NCBI RefSeq assembly: GCF_002749975.1
Contig: NZ_PEIG01000002.1
Coordinates: forward strand, 186,001-250,000
Direction of reading: 5' to 3'
DNA length: 64,000 nt
Source: Gloeocapsopsis sp. IPPAS B-1203
GTDB taxonomy: Bacteria > Cyanobacteriota > Cyanobacteriia > Cyanobacteriales > Chroococcidiopsidaceae
Shown here: piece by piece, positions 28,275 through 39,378 of the stretch
How positions within the stretch are numbered: position 1 is the stretch's first letter
Layout of the letters: each line of letters opens with the position of its first letter
Program-made: the position numbers and the translations under genes
The notes under the pieces: generated by a model
What the model saw: only the letters and a program-made list of their open reading frames with translations
The model's database searches: none
What the model was told of the DNA's origin: nothing

Positions 28275-28952
28275 ATGACAATTGAGCGTGTATTGTATCT
28301 TTTACAACTGGCAAGTCCAACTTTACCCGTGGGTGCTTATAGTTATTCTGAGGGACTTGAAGCACTTGTTGATGCGGGTACGATTAGCAATGAGCAAAGT
28401 TTGCAGCATTGGTTAGAACAAGAATTACATTATGGTGCAATTCGACTAGAAGCCGCAGTGATGGTTCGGACGTATCATGCAGTGCAAAATGGAGATATAG
28501 AAGCTTTAAGTTATTGGAATCATTGGCTGTCAGCAGCGCGAGAAACTGAAGAATTGCGATCTTCAAGTTGGCAAATGGGGCGATCGCTCATTAAGCTTCT
28601 CTTACAATTGCAACCGCAAGTATCGCCTTTAGCTGATGCTGTGGGGAATCCTTGTAATTATGCGATCGCGTTTGGAATTGCCGCAGCTTCCTGGAAAATA
28701 GAACCCTTGTCATCGGTTGTTTTGGGATATCTACACAGTTGGACAACGAATCTTGTGACTGCTGGGGTGAAATTGATTCCGCTAGGACAAACAGCAGGGC
28801 AACAAGTAATATTAAATTTATTTCCCGATCTCATGAATGCTGCGACAGAGATTCTGACCTTGAGTGATGATGACTTGTGTAGCTGTAGTTGGGGATTATC
28901 GCTGGCGAGTATGGCGCACGAAACTCTGTACACAAGATTATTTCGTAGTTAG
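28275..28952 (+). CDS. ureF: Urease accessory protein UreF
   Basis: About 225 residues, all-helical. Signature [27 protein letters not shown] at the start and [27 protein letters not shown] at the end. UreF is part of the UreF-UreD-UreG activation complex. ATG 28275 ([10 protein letters not shown]) is used; GTG 28263 is an alternative. It follows ureE by 18 bp. Confidence 0.93.
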   Translation: MTIERVLYLLQLASPTLPVGAYSYSEGLEALVDAGTISNEQSLQHWLEQELHYGAIRLEAAVMVRTYHAVQNGDIEALSYWNHWLSAARETEELRSSSWQMGRSLIKLLLQLQPQVSPLADAVGNPCNYAIAFGIAAASWKIEPLSSVVLGYLHSWTTNLVTAGVKLIPLGQTAGQQVILNLFPDLMNAATEILTLSDDDLCSCSWGLSLASMAHETLYTRLFRS

Positions 28953-29041
28953 ACTGTTCATATGCTCGGTGAGAGCTTAGCTGTATGGCAGTTAGTTAAT
29001 AATTCACAATCAAATTAGCTTTTAGGCAATCTGCAAAGCCA

Positions 29042-29725
29042 ATGCTTAATAAATTTAAGGTACTGCTGTTAGACATGAACGATACATTTATGTTTGATGC
29101 AGACCGTTTTGGCGCAGAACAGGATTACTCGATTGTGTACCGTTGGCTTGGAGGAACACTGCAATCAAATACAGTTAATGAGTTAATTCAAGCGGCTTAC
29201 ACTTATTTAGATAAACGCTATCCTGACGCGAATTATCGAGAGTCATTTCCCAGTCTTCGAGATGCGTTGCTTGCAGTTTCAGGACGAATTACAACTGATG
29301 ACGAGTTAGAAATCCTCATTCAAACTTTTAGTTATCACGAACTTGGAAGCGTGCCCGCCTTGTATTCGGAAGCATTGAGAAAACTAGCACAGCGTTTTTG
29401 TTTAGGATTAGTGGCAGACATCTGGGCACCGAAAACGCTATGGATTAACGAGCTAAATCGCAGTGATGTACTAAATTTGTTTGAGATAGCTACTTTTTCA
29501 TCTGACTCTGGCATCGTCAAACCATCACCGCTTGCTTTCTTAAATACACTCAAGCAAATGAAAGCTGACCCTGACAATGCATTAGTAATAGGTGATTCAG
29601 TGAGGCGTGATTTAGGCGGTGCTGTTGCTGCGGGGCTACCATGTTTGCTCGTCGGAGGCGCAACTCATCCATCTGCTTATGGTGCATCATCCAATTTACT
29701 TGAACTCGTCGATACCTATTGTTAA
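29042..29725 (+). CDS. HAD-like hydrolase
   Basis: 227 residues, HAD fold. Motif I is LLLDMNDTFMFDADRFG, so the first Asp is present but the usual second Asp of DxD is Asn. Motif III Lys lies in SGIVKPSPLAF, and motif IV is VIGDSVRRDLGG. The Asn suggests it is not a standard phosphatase. It lies between ureF and ureG and overlaps the peroxiredoxin gene by 7 bp. Confidence 0.82.
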   Translation: MLNKFKVLLLDMNDTFMFDADRFGAEQDYSIVYRWLGGTLQSNTVNELIQAAYTYLDKRYPDANYRESFPSLRDALLAVSGRITTDDELEILIQTFSYHELGSVPALYSEALRKLAQRFCLGLVADIWAPKTLWINELNRSDVLNLFEIATFSSDSGIVKPSPLAFLNTLKQMKADPDNALVIGDSVRRDLGGAVAAGLPCLLVGGATHPSAYGASSNLLELVDTYC

Positions 29726-30300
29726 AGAGGAAAATGTCGATGCAAAATCTCACTGAATTACCGCAAGATTTACCTATTCCACAATATGATGGTGGTTGCA
29801 ATCATTTGCTAGGAATGCGATTACCTCAAGTAAATCTTATTTCCACGCGCAGTAGAAAATTGGATTTGTCAAATATCAAAAGCAAGGTGGTGTTTTACTG
29901 TTACCCAATGACAGGTCAACCTAGCGTACCAATACCAGACGGCTGGGATCAAATTCCAGGAGCACGGGGCTGCACGCCTCAATCTTGTGCTTTTCGCGAT
30001 CATTATGCCGAACTTCAAGAGCTTGGCGTTGAAGTTTACGGTATAAGCACTCAAGATACCTCCTACCAGCAGGAAGCTGTTGAACGGCTTCATTTACCTT
30101 TTGAGCTTCTCAGTGATGCAGCATTTGAGTTTACTACATCTTTGCAATTACCGACATTTGAGGTAGATGGTAAGCGGCTGATCAAGCGGTTAACATTAAT
30201 TGCAGACGAGGGAAAAATAGCCAAAGTGTTTTATCCAGTTTTTCCACCTGACAAAAATGCTCAAGAGGTTATTAAGTGGCTTAAGCAGAACCTAGTATAA
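29719..30300 (+). CDS. Peroxiredoxin-like (AhpC/TSA, PrxQ-like) protein
   Basis: 193 residues, thioredoxin fold. Peroxidatic region GCTPQSCAFRDHYAELQELGVEVYGISTQD, with Cys at about 91 and a second Cys five residues later, as in PrxQ (GCTPEAC). VFYCYP precedes a slightly longer loop than usual (MTGQPSVPIPDGWDQIPGARG). It would reduce peroxides. It overlaps the HAD gene and precedes ureG by 59 bp. Confidence 0.85.
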   Translation: MLKRKMSMQNLTELPQDLPIPQYDGGCNHLLGMRLPQVNLISTRSRKLDLSNIKSKVVFYCYPMTGQPSVPIPDGWDQIPGARGCTPQSCAFRDHYAELQELGVEVYGISTQDTSYQQEAVERLHLPFELLSDAAFEFTTSLQLPTFEVDGKRLIKRLTLIADEGKIAKVFYPVFPPDKNAQEVIKWLKQNLV

Positions 30301-30359
30301 CCATAAAATATAAGGTTTAGAATAGTGGGCGAGTTCTTTGTAACTGCTAATTGCTAATT

Positions 30360-30962
30360 ATGAGTGCGTTTCGAGTTGGTGTTGCAGGCCCTGTCGGATC
30401 GGGGAAAACAGCTTTAGTTGATGCATTGTGTAAAGCGATGCGGCAACAATATCATCTTGCGGTGGTGACGAATGATATTTATACGCAAGAAGATGCACAA
30501 TATTTGGTGCGTTCTCAGGCGCTGAGTGGCGATCGCATTTTGGGTGTAGAAACTGGCGGATGTCCCCATACCGCAATTCGAGAAGATGCCTCGATGAATT
30601 TAGCAGCAATTGAACAATTAGAACAGCGATTTAGCAATCTTGATTTAGTTTTTCTAGAGAGTGGTGGCGATAATTTAGCAGCTACCTTTAGCCCTGAATT
30701 AGTTGATTTAACTATATACGTCATTGATGTTGCTGCTGGTGATAAAATTCCTCGTAAAGGTGGTCCAGGAATTACCAAGTCAGATTTATTAGTGATTAAT
30801 AAAATTGATTTAGCACCTTTTGTTGGGGCTGATCTTGAGGTCATGGAACGAGATGCTAAGCGAATGCGAGGTCATAAACCTTTTGTTTTTACTAACTTAA
30901 AAACTCATAAGGGACTGGCAACAGTTATTGATTTTGTGCGAATGAATTGCGAGGAATGTTGA
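30360..30962 (+). CDS. ureG: Urease accessory GTPase UreG
   Basis: 200 residues from ATG 30360 ([23 protein letters not shown]). P-loop GPVGSGKT at 9-16, metal motif CPH in [15 protein letters not shown], and [13 protein letters not shown] for guanine recognition. This is the complete UreG set. It uses GTP to drive Ni insertion into urease. It follows ureF after two unrelated genes. The stop overlaps the start of the hybrid kinase. Confidence 0.96.
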   Translation: MSAFRVGVAGPVGSGKTALVDALCKAMRQQYHLAVVTNDIYTQEDAQYLVRSQALSGDRILGVETGGCPHTAIREDASMNLAAIEQLEQRFSNLDLVFLESGGDNLAATFSPELVDLTIYVIDVAAGDKIPRKGGPGITKSDLLVINKIDLAPFVGADLEVMERDAKRMRGHKPFVFTNLKTHKGLATVIDFVRMNCEEC

Positions 30963-33900
30963 GTAACTTAAGAATTGGAACAAAAATTGGTGCAAGTTTT
31001 GCTTTAGCATTGACAATGCTGAGTACAATTGGTTTAGTTTCTTACCGCAATACAACACAGCTAATTGACAGTGCGCGCCAAGAAAATCATAGTTATCAAG
31101 TTATTACAGAGTTAGAAGACCTCAAGTCAAGAATTAAAGATGCTGAAACTGGACAACGAGGCTATCTGCTTACGGGAGATCAACGCTATCTTGAACCATA
31201 CAACTCGGCAATTACAGTCATAGAAAAAAACATCAATGACTTGCGTCAACTCACCTCGGATAATCCAAGTCAACAAAGTAGAATTGCCTCTTTAGAACCA
31301 TTAGTTAATCGACGAATAGCACTTATTCAACAAACACTAGCTCTACGAGAAACGCAAGGTTTTGATGCAGCATTACAGGTTGTCCTTACCAATGAAGGCA
31401 AAGATTTGATGGATCGCATTCGGTTAATATTAGCCGATATGGAGGTAGAAGAACGTGAATTATTACAACAGCGATCGCAACTTGCCCAAGCCGCAACTCA
31501 ACAAACAATTTATACTATCCTCTTTGGTATTCCTCTAGCTTTTGGCACACTAATTTTAATTGCTTATTTTCTGAGTAAAAATATCTCGCAACCTCTAGCT
31601 GAAGTTTCTGTGGTTGCAACAAAACTAGCAGCAGGAGATTTATTTGTCAGCGTACCAGAACAAAATCGTCAAGATGAAGTTGGTGTATTAACTCGTGCAT
31701 TTAATCAGATGATTGCGAGTCTACGAATAACAACGTTAAAAAACAATGAGCAAGCATGGTTAAAATCAAACTTAGCAAAGTTTGCTGTCATGCTTCAAGG
31801 GCAAAGAGACATAGAGAAAGTTGCTGAATCTGTTTTAGCCGAATTAGCTCCATCAGTAAATGCTCAACACGGCGTTTTTTATATTATGGATGCTAGTGAT
31901 GAAAAACCAGTACTGAGACTTTTAAGTAGCTATGCACATCAAGAACAAACACCACAACAATTTCAATTAGGTGAAGGTTTAGTTGGACAATGTGCTTTAA
32001 CACAGCAAAAAATATTACTAACTGAAGTACCAAGTAACTATATTCGGATTAGTTCGGGATTAGGAGAAGCAACTCCTCAATCTGTTATTGTTTTACCTAT
32101 TGTATTTAATTCCAAAATTACTGCTGTTATTGAATTAGCTTCCTTACAACAGTTGAGTGAACTTCAGTTGACGTTTCTAGAGCAAGCGAGTGATAACTTG
32201 GCAATTGTCCTCAACACGATCGCCTCTGACACGCGCACGCAACAATTACTACAGCGATCGCAGGCTTTAACAACAGAACTCCAAGCCCAGCAAGAAGAAC
32301 TGCGCAACAGCAATTATCGTCTTGAACAGCAGCAACAAGAGTTACAGCAGACAAACGAAGAATTACAGCAACTCAATGAAGAACTTGAGGAAAGATCTGA
32401 GTTACTCTCAGCACGAAATCAGGAAGTAGAGCGAAAAAATCAAGAGGTTGACCAAGCAAGACAGTCATTAGAGGCAAAAGCTACCGAATTAGAGCAAATT
32501 TCGCAATACAAGTCGCAGTTTCTCGCGAATATGTCGCATGAGTTGCGAACACCCCTTAATAGTTTGTTAATTTTAGCTAAATTACTGGCAGATAATACGG
32601 CAGGCAACTTAACTGATAAGCAAGTTGAATACAGCCGGACAATTTATGCTTCAGGAAAAGACTTACTTGGATTAATTAATGACATTCTCGATCTTGCCAA
32701 AATTGAATCGGGAACGATGTCAGTTGATATTAATCCCCTCACATTAACAGATATACGTGTTAATATTGAGCGAACTTTTGAGCAAGTTGCTCAAGATAAA
32801 GGGCTTGAGTTTAGCGTTGAGTTTGCTCGCGACAGATTACCAGATGTTATTTATACCGATGGTAAACGTTTACAGCAAGTTTTGAAAAATCTCTTAGCAA
32901 ACGCTTTCAAATTTACTGAACAGGGACAAGTTCGCTTTAAAATTGATATTGCAACTCAAGGATGGGATCTCAAACAAGAATCTTTGAATCGTGCAGATAC
33001 AGTAATAGCTTTTGCAGTAGAAGATACCGGAATTGGTATTGCTCAAGATAAGCACAAGTTGATTTTTGCGGCTTTTCAACAAGCAGATGGAACAACAAAT
33101 CGTAAATACGGCGGTACTGGATTAGGTTTATCCATTAGTCGCGAAATTGCCCGACTTTTAGGAGGAGACATTCAGCTTGTTAGCCGTTTAGGAGAAGGCA
33201 GTACGTTTACGCTTTATCTACCGCTCAATGATACGGGAATCAGAGATCAGAGGGCGCTGGCGCAGAGCTACGGTTCAGAGGCTAGGGAAAGACAAGAAGA
33301 TAAACGCAATGAGGAATTATTCCCTCGCTCCTCATCCCCCGCTCCTCGTCCCTTTCTCCAAGACGATCGCAACGCAATTCAACAAGGCGATCGCACGCTA
33401 TTAATCGTGGAAGACGATCTTAACTTTGCTCGGGTGTTACTCGATATGGTACAACAACACGGGTTTAAAGTTCTCTTGGCACAAAATTCAAATGATGGGT
33501 TACTACTAGCACAGCAGTTTCAGCCAAATGGCATTATGGTTGATATCAACTTACCCGATCTTGACAGTAGTGCCTTACTAGAGCGTTTACAGCAACATCC
33601 TCAAACCAAAAACGTTCCTGTACATACAATTTCTGGCAGAGAGTACTTTACTTATAGTTTGTCTCCTGGGGCGATCGCTTATGTGCAAAAGCCTGTTAAT
33701 AGTCAAGCCTTGGCAAAAGTTCTCGCTGACATTAAAGAAATTGCAGCGCATCAAGTGAAAAAATTGCTGATCGTCGAAGACAATGCTGCGCAACGTCAAA
33801 ATGTGATCGAGTTGATTGAGAACAAAGGTGTTAAAGTAACTGCTGTGGGTACAGGAGCAGAAGCATTAGTTGCTCTTCAACAGCATCACTTTGATTGTCT

Positions 33901-34573
33901 GATCCTTGATTTGGGGCTACCTGATATGAGCGGGTTTGAGCTAATTCAAGTGATTAAACAGCAGTATAGCAACGAACTTCCCATTATTATTTACACTGGT
34001 CAAGAACTAACACCCCAAGAAGAAACTGAACTGAAACGTATTGCACAAGCAATAGTCATTAAAGATCGACAACAAGGAAGCGTGCAACTGGGAGTATCAC
34101 TAGAACGGCTATTAGATGAAACCGCTTTGTTTTTGCACCGCGTGCAAGCAAATTTACCGACACCGCAACGCCATGAACCACCGACTCAAAGCGATCGCCT
34201 CCTGACGGGAAAACACGTTCTCATTGTCGATGATGATGTCCGCAATATTTTCGCATTAACAAGCGTACTAGAACGCTATCAGATGCAAGTTTTATTTGCA
34301 GAAAATGGTAAAGCAGGAATTGCTTTGTTAGAACAAACACCAATTGATATTGTCTTGATGGATGTGATGATGCCAGAAATGAACGGTTACGAGACAATGC
34401 AGGCGATTCGGGCAAAAGATCAGTTCCAATCTCTACCAATTATTGCTCTTACTGCTAAAGCTATGGTAGGCGATCGCGAAAAATGTATCGCCGCAGGTGC
34501 TTCAGATTACATTACCAAGCCTGTTGATATCGAACAACTGCTATCGCTAATGCGGGTTTGGCTGTATCAATGA
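30956..34573 (+). CDS. CHASE3-HAMP-GAF hybrid histidine kinase with three receivers
   Basis: About 1205 residues from ATG 30956, overlapping the ureG end. TM1 about 10-28, CHASE3 about 35-180 ([24 protein letters not shown]), TM2 about 185-206, HAMP about 208-262, GAF about 280-420, a Gln/Glu coiled coil 425-515, HisKA with His near 527 ([14 protein letters not shown]), HATPase about 625-755, then receivers REC1 ([17 protein letters not shown]), REC2 ([17 protein letters not shown]) and REC3 ([20 protein letters not shown]). All three keep their phospho-Asp. Linker residues about 780-800 ([12 protein letters not shown]) come from a polypyrimidine repeat inserted in frame (33322-33352). Confidence 0.93.
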   Translation: MLSNLRIGTKIGASFALALTMLSTIGLVSYRNTTQLIDSARQENHSYQVITELEDLKSRIKDAETGQRGYLLTGDQRYLEPYNSAITVIEKNINDLRQLTSDNPSQQSRIASLEPLVNRRIALIQQTLALRETQGFDAALQVVLTNEGKDLMDRIRLILADMEVEERELLQQRSQLAQAATQQTIYTILFGIPLAFGTLILIAYFLSKNISQPLAEVSVVATKLAAGDLFVSVPEQNRQDEVGVLTRAFNQMIASLRITTLKNNEQAWLKSNLAKFAVMLQGQRDIEKVAESVLAELAPSVNAQHGVFYIMDASDEKPVLRLLSSYAHQEQTPQQFQLGEGLVGQCALTQQKILLTEVPSNYIRISSGLGEATPQSVIVLPIVFNSKITAVIELASLQQLSELQLTFLEQASDNLAIVLNTIASDTRTQQLLQRSQALTTELQAQQEELRNSNYRLEQQQQELQQTNEELQQLNEELEERSELLSARNQEVERKNQEVDQARQSLEAKATELEQISQYKSQFLANMSHELRTPLNSLLILAKLLADNTAGNLTDKQVEYSRTIYASGKDLLGLINDILDLAKIESGTMSVDINPLTLTDIRVNIERTFEQVAQDKGLEFSVEFARDRLPDVIYTDGKRLQQVLKNLLANAFKFTEQGQVRFKIDIATQGWDLKQESLNRADTVIAFAVEDTGIGIAQDKHKLIFAAFQQADGTTNRKYGGTGLGLSISREIARLLGGDIQLVSRLGEGSTFTLYLPLNDTGIRDQRALAQSYGSEARERQEDKRNEELFPRSSSPAPRPFLQDDRNAIQQGDRTLLIVEDDLNFARVLLDMVQQHGFKVLLAQNSNDGLLLAQQFQPNGIMVDINLPDLDSSALLERLQQHPQTKNVPVHTISGREYFTYSLSPGAIAYVQKPVNSQALAKVLADIKEIAAHQVKKLLIVEDNAAQRQNVIELIENKGVKVTAVGTGAEALVALQQHHFDCLILDLGLPDMSGFELIQVIKQQYSNELPIIIYTGQELTPQEETELKRIAQAIVIKDRQQGSVQLGVSLERLLDETALFLHRVQANLPTPQRHEPPTQSDRLLTGKHVLIVDDDVRNIFALTSVLERYQMQVLFAENGKAGIALLEQTPIDIVLMDVMMPEMNGYETMQAIRAKDQFQSLPIIALTAKAMVGDREKCIAAGASDYITKPVDIEQLLSLMRVWLYQ
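33322..33352. repeat. CCTCGCTCCTCATCCCCCGCTCC polypyrimidine repeat inside a gene
   Basis: Complement of the GAGGAGCGAGG-type repeats elsewhere. It lies between the kinase core and REC1 of the hybrid kinase and stays in frame. Confidence 0.7.
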
Positions 34574-34586
34574 AGCTATTAGCTCC

Positions 34587-35405
34587 ATGAATGAACTGGA
34601 AGACATTGAAATTCGGCTACTGCTAGAGGGGATTTTTCATTACTATGGTTTTGATTTTCGTCGTTATGCCCCTGTTGCTATCAAGCGTCGCATTCAGAAT
34701 ATTTTATATTTGGAGCAGTTAGCAACTGTTTCAGCACTGCAAGAAAAAGTTTTACACGATCGTACTTTTCTAGAACAATTTCTGAACTACATGACAGTCA
34801 ATGTCACTGCAATGTTTAGAGATCCTCAGTTCTATCTCACTTTTAGACACAAAGTTATCCCTTTACTAAGAACTTATCCTTTTATTCGCGTTTGGTGTGC
34901 GGGATGTTCAACTGGGGAAGAAGTGTATTCGCTAGCAATTTTACTTTACGAAGAAAATCTTTATCACCGCTGTCGTATTTATGCAACCGACATTAATGAA
35001 ACTGTATTAAGAAATGCCCAAGCAGGAATCTTCCCTTTGAGACTGATGCAAGAATACACCCAGTCTTATTTACAAGCAGGAGGTAAACAGTCATTTTCAG
35101 AGTATTATACTGCAGCGTACGATCATGCAATTCTGCGTGCATTTCTCAAAGAGAACATTGTCTTTTCCCAACACAACTTAATATGCGATCGCTCTTTCAA
35201 CGAATTTAATGCAATTTTGTGCCGTAATGTGCTGATCTACTTTAATCAATCGCTACAACAGCAAGTCCACCAACTTCTGTATGATAGCTTATGCTTATTT
35301 GGTATTCTCGGATTGGGAAATCAAGAATCGCTCAATTTGAGTCACCAAGAAAGATACTATAAACAATTAGCGGGCCGAGAGCGACTTTATCAAAAAATTA
35401 GTTAG
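34587..35405 (+). CDS. CheR-type protein methyltransferase
   Basis: 272 residues. N-terminal helical part (about 1-75), then SAM domain with VWCAGCSTGEEVYSLAILLYE at about 107-127, ATDINETVLRNAQAGIFP, and NAILCRNVLIYFN. CheR methylates glutamates of chemoreceptors, but no MCP or CheB is near. It sits between two histidine kinase genes, a common cyanobacterial arrangement in which the substrate may be a kinase sensor; that is inference. Confidence 0.9.
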   Translation: MNELEDIEIRLLLEGIFHYYGFDFRRYAPVAIKRRIQNILYLEQLATVSALQEKVLHDRTFLEQFLNYMTVNVTAMFRDPQFYLTFRHKVIPLLRTYPFIRVWCAGCSTGEEVYSLAILLYEENLYHRCRIYATDINETVLRNAQAGIFPLRLMQEYTQSYLQAGGKQSFSEYYTAAYDHAILRAFLKENIVFSQHNLICDRSFNEFNAILCRNVLIYFNQSLQQQVHQLLYDSLCLFGILGLGNQESLNLSHQERYYKQLAGRERLYQKIS

Positions 35406-35525
35406 TAGCAATTCAGGTCATCATTTGCTAAAAAAAGATCATTGTTGAGTGAGAATTTAGTAACTTTTCTAGGGTATACGACAACAAAACCCCAAAGTCC
35501 CAAACTGACTACTCAAGGTGAAGCA

Positions 35526-37097
35526 ATGCCATCGGAACCGAAAGTTAATATTCTTATGGTAGACGACCATCCAGAGAATCTCTTGGCACTAGAGGCTATT
35601 TTAGAGGGATTGGGGCAAAATCTTGTCAAAGCCCATTCAGGGATGGAAGCACTGCGTTGCCTGTTGAATCAAGATTTTGCAGTGATTTTATTAGATGTCC
35701 AAATGCCAGATATGGACGGTTTTGAGACTGCTACACTCATTCGCCAAAGGGCGCGATCGCACTCTACGCCAATTATTTTCCTGACAGCATTTAGCACTAG
35801 CGACACGCTACAAATGCGGGGTTATTCGCTAGGAGCAGTAGATTATTTATTTAAACCAATTCAACCAGAAATCTTAACTTCTAAAGTTTCAGTATTTGTT
35901 GAACTGTACCAAAAAACTGCACAAATTGAACAGCAAGCTGCAGAACTTAAAAAAAGTGAAGAACGTTTTCGGCGTTTAAGTGCAAGTTCTCCAGTAGGCA
36001 TTTTTTTGTTGGATACCTCAGCACGCTGTACGTATATGAACTCGCGCTGTCAAGTCATTTGTGGATGTACTTTAGAACAAATCACTCAAAATTGGTGGCA
36101 AATTATTCATCCTGAAGAACGCGATCGTGTACTTGCTGAATGGTTAGCGTGTTTTCATGCTGGACAAGAATACGCAAACGAGTTGCGCATCCAAACTCAG
36201 GATACTTTACGTTGGGTACATTTACGCTCATCACCGATGCTTTGTGACAAAGGTGAAGTGATTGGTTATGTCGGGACTTTAGAAGACATTAGCGATCGCA
36301 AGCAAGCTGAAGCCGAACGCAGTAAACTCATCTACGAGCAAGCTGCACGTGCTGAAGCGGAAAGTGCTAACCGGATGAAAGATGAATTTTTAGCTGTGCT
36401 ATCACACGAACTCCGCACTCCGCTAAACTCTATCTTAGGCTGGGCAGGTCTTTTACGTACGCGCAAATTTGATGAAAAAACTGTTGCTAAAGCTCTAGAG
36501 ACCATCGAACGCAATGCCAAATCACAAGCTCAGTTGATCGAAGACATCCTTGATATTTCCCGAATTATTCAAGGTAAACTCCGCTTGCATCTTTGTCCAG
36601 TCAATTTAATCCCAATTATTGAAGCAGCAATCAACGCAGTACGTCCAGCGGCTGAAGCAAAAGCAATTCAACTTGAGGCTTGTTTTGATACACCAAAGTT
36701 TGTCTGTGCCGATCCAGAACGTTTGCAACAAGTGATCTGGAATTTACTCACAAATGCCATTAAATTTACTCCTGAACGAGGCATCGTTGAGGTTCGTCTG
36801 GAAAGTGTTGATGCCGCCTATACTCAAATTCATGTCCGAGACACTGGAATTGGAATTAACCCTGAGTTTCTTCCTTACGTATTCGATACCTTTCGCCAAG
36901 GAGATAGCACTACAACGCGCAGCCACGGTGGACTTGGCTTAGGATTAGGAATCGTGCGTCATTTAGTAGAACTACATCACGGTACGGTAGCTGTCAGTAG
37001 TGCTGGGGAAGGACAAGGTGCAACTTTCACCGTCAGGCTACCTGTACTAGAAAAAGTAGAAGGTGAGCCACTCAAATCACTACCATCACTTTCCTAA
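35526..37097 (+). CDS. REC-PAS histidine kinase
   Basis: About 523 residues from ATG 35526 (MPSEPKVNILMVDDHPENLLALEA), preferred to the TTG at 35442 because AAGGTGA precedes it and the receiver begins there. N-terminal REC (about 8-125, LLDVQMPDMDGF), PAS with PAC (about 145-265), HisKA with His near 293 ([19 protein letters not shown]) and HATPase (about 395-515, DTGIGINPEF, GGLGLGLGIV). No membrane segment: a cytoplasmic kinase whose input is a phospho-receiver. It may be switched by the upstream hybrid kinase. Confidence 0.92.
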   Translation: MPSEPKVNILMVDDHPENLLALEAILEGLGQNLVKAHSGMEALRCLLNQDFAVILLDVQMPDMDGFETATLIRQRARSHSTPIIFLTAFSTSDTLQMRGYSLGAVDYLFKPIQPEILTSKVSVFVELYQKTAQIEQQAAELKKSEERFRRLSASSPVGIFLLDTSARCTYMNSRCQVICGCTLEQITQNWWQIIHPEERDRVLAEWLACFHAGQEYANELRIQTQDTLRWVHLRSSPMLCDKGEVIGYVGTLEDISDRKQAEAERSKLIYEQAARAEAESANRMKDEFLAVLSHELRTPLNSILGWAGLLRTRKFDEKTVAKALETIERNAKSQAQLIEDILDISRIIQGKLRLHLCPVNLIPIIEAAINAVRPAAEAKAIQLEACFDTPKFVCADPERLQQVIWNLLTNAIKFTPERGIVEVRLESVDAAYTQIHVRDTGIGINPEFLPYVFDTFRQGDSTTTRSHGGLGLGLGIVRHLVELHHGTVAVSSAGEGQGATFTVRLPVLEKVEGEPLKSLPSLS

Positions 37098-37113
37098 AGT
37101 AGAGTGTGTTCAA

Positions 37114-37140
37114 TAAAAAAGCTAGCTGTATTAGCTAGCT
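37114..37140 (-). terminator. Rho-independent terminator of the sugar transferase
   Basis: AGCTAGCT at 37120-37127 pairs with the identical palindromic AGCTAGCT at 37133-37140 across a 5-base loop. On the minus strand the hairpin is followed by T6. It lies between convergent genes and serves the minus-strand sugar transferase. Confidence 0.75.
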
Positions 37141-37166
37141 AAGAACTCGATCCAAGGTGAATTTAT

Positions 37167-38627
37167 TTAATAAGCACCTTTCTTACCGACAATCACCATC
37201 ACAGTTTGCAGCAAGATTTGCATATCTAACCACAAAGACCAGTTTTCCATGTAAGTGACATCTAAGCGAATCACTTGTTCAAAGTCAGTAATATCTGACC
37301 TTCCAGAAACTTGCCATAATCCTGAAATTCCTGGTAGAACTTCTTGGCGAATAAAGTGGTGTTCTGAAAACTTCTCAACATCTCGCACTGGTAAAGGACG
37401 AGGACCAACTAAGCTCATTTCGCCAAACATCACATTAAACAGTTGTGGTAACTCATCTAAGCTGTAACGACGGAGAAACTTACCAACACTAGTAATCCGA
37501 GGATCGTCTTTAATCTTGAAAAGAATTCCATCTTTGTTTTCATTTCTTGCTTCAAGTTCCTTTTGCAACTTGTCTGCATTGACAACCATCGTCCGGAACT
37601 TCCAAACCTTGAATGGTTTACCATGTAGACCAATGCGAGTCTGCTTGTAGAAGATGGGACCAGGAGAATCTATTTTAATCAGTAACGCAATCAAAAGGTA
37701 AAGCGGTGATGCTAGTAAAACAAAGCTAGTTGCACAGACAAAGTCGAAGCAACGCTTCATTAAAAAGTCACTACCAGTAATTAATGGTGGAGATAGCTTA
37801 AGTGCTGGCAATCCTCCCACCATCTTGAGTTCTAAGTTTCTTTGAATTCCTTCTAAATCAACATCTATGGGCAAAATATGTAGGGTAATGCCTGCATTAC
37901 GTAGTTTCCAGTAGAGAAACATTCGGCTTTTGATCGATGCCCACGAGCAAACAAAGACTTCCGAGACTCCTAGACTACAAATCTGCTCGATTGTTGCATC
38001 TAAGTTCTCTTTGTCTGCTACCAAAGCACCTACATCCGCCCATCCCAAGATTTTGTAGCAATTTTCTCTGGCGATAAGTCGATTTGCCTTCTCTTTGTCT
38101 TCTGGTCGAGAAATGATAAACGTTCGATAGCAAACAGCACCTTGCTTGCGGACATACTCAACTGTGCTATCAAATGTAAAGCGAGCAATAAACGTCAGTG
38201 ATACGCTCAATGCCCACGACAAAATGAACGTAGAACGAGAAACAATACCACCAGGCTGGTAGAAAAATGCAACCAACAGTAGCAGTAAGTGTGAGATTGT
38301 TAATGCTTTGACAAGATTAAAGTAGTCGCGCCGCTCTTGCCTTGCATCATATAATTTTTTTGCTGCAATTAAACCAACTTCAGTTGCGAGGATCGGCAAG
38401 ATATAAAACGGATTGTATGCTGTACTCCAGGGTGAATCTGCTGGGGTGCCAAGCTTTTCCGCTAGATGCCACGCTGTATACAACATAGTGACATCGAGCG
38501 ACATCAATGTTATTACACGTAACCACCTAACACCTGTGCCGCGCCTTAGTCTAGTGAATACGGGAGCGCGTAAATCTAATTTATTCAGTGATAAGGAAGT
38601 CGTAGACGTCATTAGCTGCATCTCCAC
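37167..38627 (-). CDS. Polyprenyl-phosphate sugar-1-phosphate transferase (WcaJ/WbaP-like)
   Basis: 486 residues. Several membrane helices in the N-terminal half (about 35-60, 75-95, 105-145), a CoA-binding-like Rossmann region, then helix KRCFDFVCATSFVLLASPLYLLIALLIKIDSPGPIFYKQTRIG and the catalytic domain (VWKFRTM, LDELPQLFNVMFGEMSLVGPRP, GISGLWQVSGRSD). It starts exopolysaccharide units by transferring sugar-1-phosphate to undecaprenyl phosphate. No other polysaccharide genes are adjacent. Confidence 0.93.
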   Translation of the reverse strand: MEMQLMTSTTSLSLNKLDLRAPVFTRLRRGTGVRWLRVITLMSLDVTMLYTAWHLAEKLGTPADSPWSTAYNPFYILPILATEVGLIAAKKLYDARQERRDYFNLVKALTISHLLLLLVAFFYQPGGIVSRSTFILSWALSVSLTFIARFTFDSTVEYVRKQGAVCYRTFIISRPEDKEKANRLIARENCYKILGWADVGALVADKENLDATIEQICSLGVSEVFVCSWASIKSRMFLYWKLRNAGITLHILPIDVDLEGIQRNLELKMVGGLPALKLSPPLITGSDFLMKRCFDFVCATSFVLLASPLYLLIALLIKIDSPGPIFYKQTRIGLHGKPFKVWKFRTMVVNADKLQKELEARNENKDGILFKIKDDPRITSVGKFLRRYSLDELPQLFNVMFGEMSLVGPRPLPVRDVEKFSEHHFIRQEVLPGISGLWQVSGRSDITDFEQVIRLDVTYMENWSLWLDMQILLQTVMVIVGKKGAY

Positions 38628-39378
38628 CCTAGAACTTAGGAAAATTTGTTGTCGCCATTACACAAGAACTTAATCATACTTTGCGGTTTCCCCAGTAATA
38701 ATTCGGAATTGCAATCACTACAAGGTACATTTTTTTACAAACTTATTCAATATACTTTGAGAAAGATGTGCAATAAAGCAGATTTGCTGGGCGACGTTTA
38801 CCGGAACTTGGACTTGGTCTTTAAAAATAAGTTCCACAACCTAATTAACTTTTATGTTGCACATACATAACGAAACTACACATTTAGAAGACTTATATGT
38901 CTTTATTCGGCAGAAATCAGACTTTTTAGTTAATTTTAGTAAACATATTACCTCGGTTTAACGCCTCTGAGTAAATTTGCACGGTGGTTTTTTATTGTTA
39001 ATGAGTACTACACAACAGTTTAAGCATGACTTTTCTTATCAGAAATGAACCAAAATAGTGTGTATTTCAGGTTACACTTCACATAAATTTTATGAAGGTA
39101 AGTCACAAAAGTGGCAACTTTCCAGTATTCTTTACATATTCTTCATAAAGACAACTGAGTGATACTGAGAATTGCATATTAACCTGTTGGTAACTTTACC
39201 GAATCCTTCATGAAATTTCCCTAGAACAGCTACATCAAAAAAAACTCCAATCAATATTTTTTGCACCATCCTTAAGAGAGATTTAAGTGTAGTAAATCTG
39301 ATTAGTATAGAGAAAAACACACAGCTTTTAGCTGAGAACCTATCAAGGAGCTAGCAATGTACAGAACAATCTACTTTT
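38628..39378. other. Gene-free AT-rich spacer
   Basis: 750 bp between the start of the sugar transferase and the end of the PEP-utilising enzyme (both minus). It is AT-rich with frequent stops in all frames; a 74-codon ORF at 38646-38870 has no recognisable features. It probably holds a long leader and promoter for the sugar transferase, but nothing diagnostic is visible. Confidence 0.5.

Noticed and set aside
34587-35405. CheR gene as part of a chemotaxis operon
   Set aside because: No cheA, cheB, cheW or MCP gene nearby.
38646-38870. 74-codon plus-strand ORF in the large spacer
   Set aside because: AT-rich, no RBS or domain signal, and likely chance.
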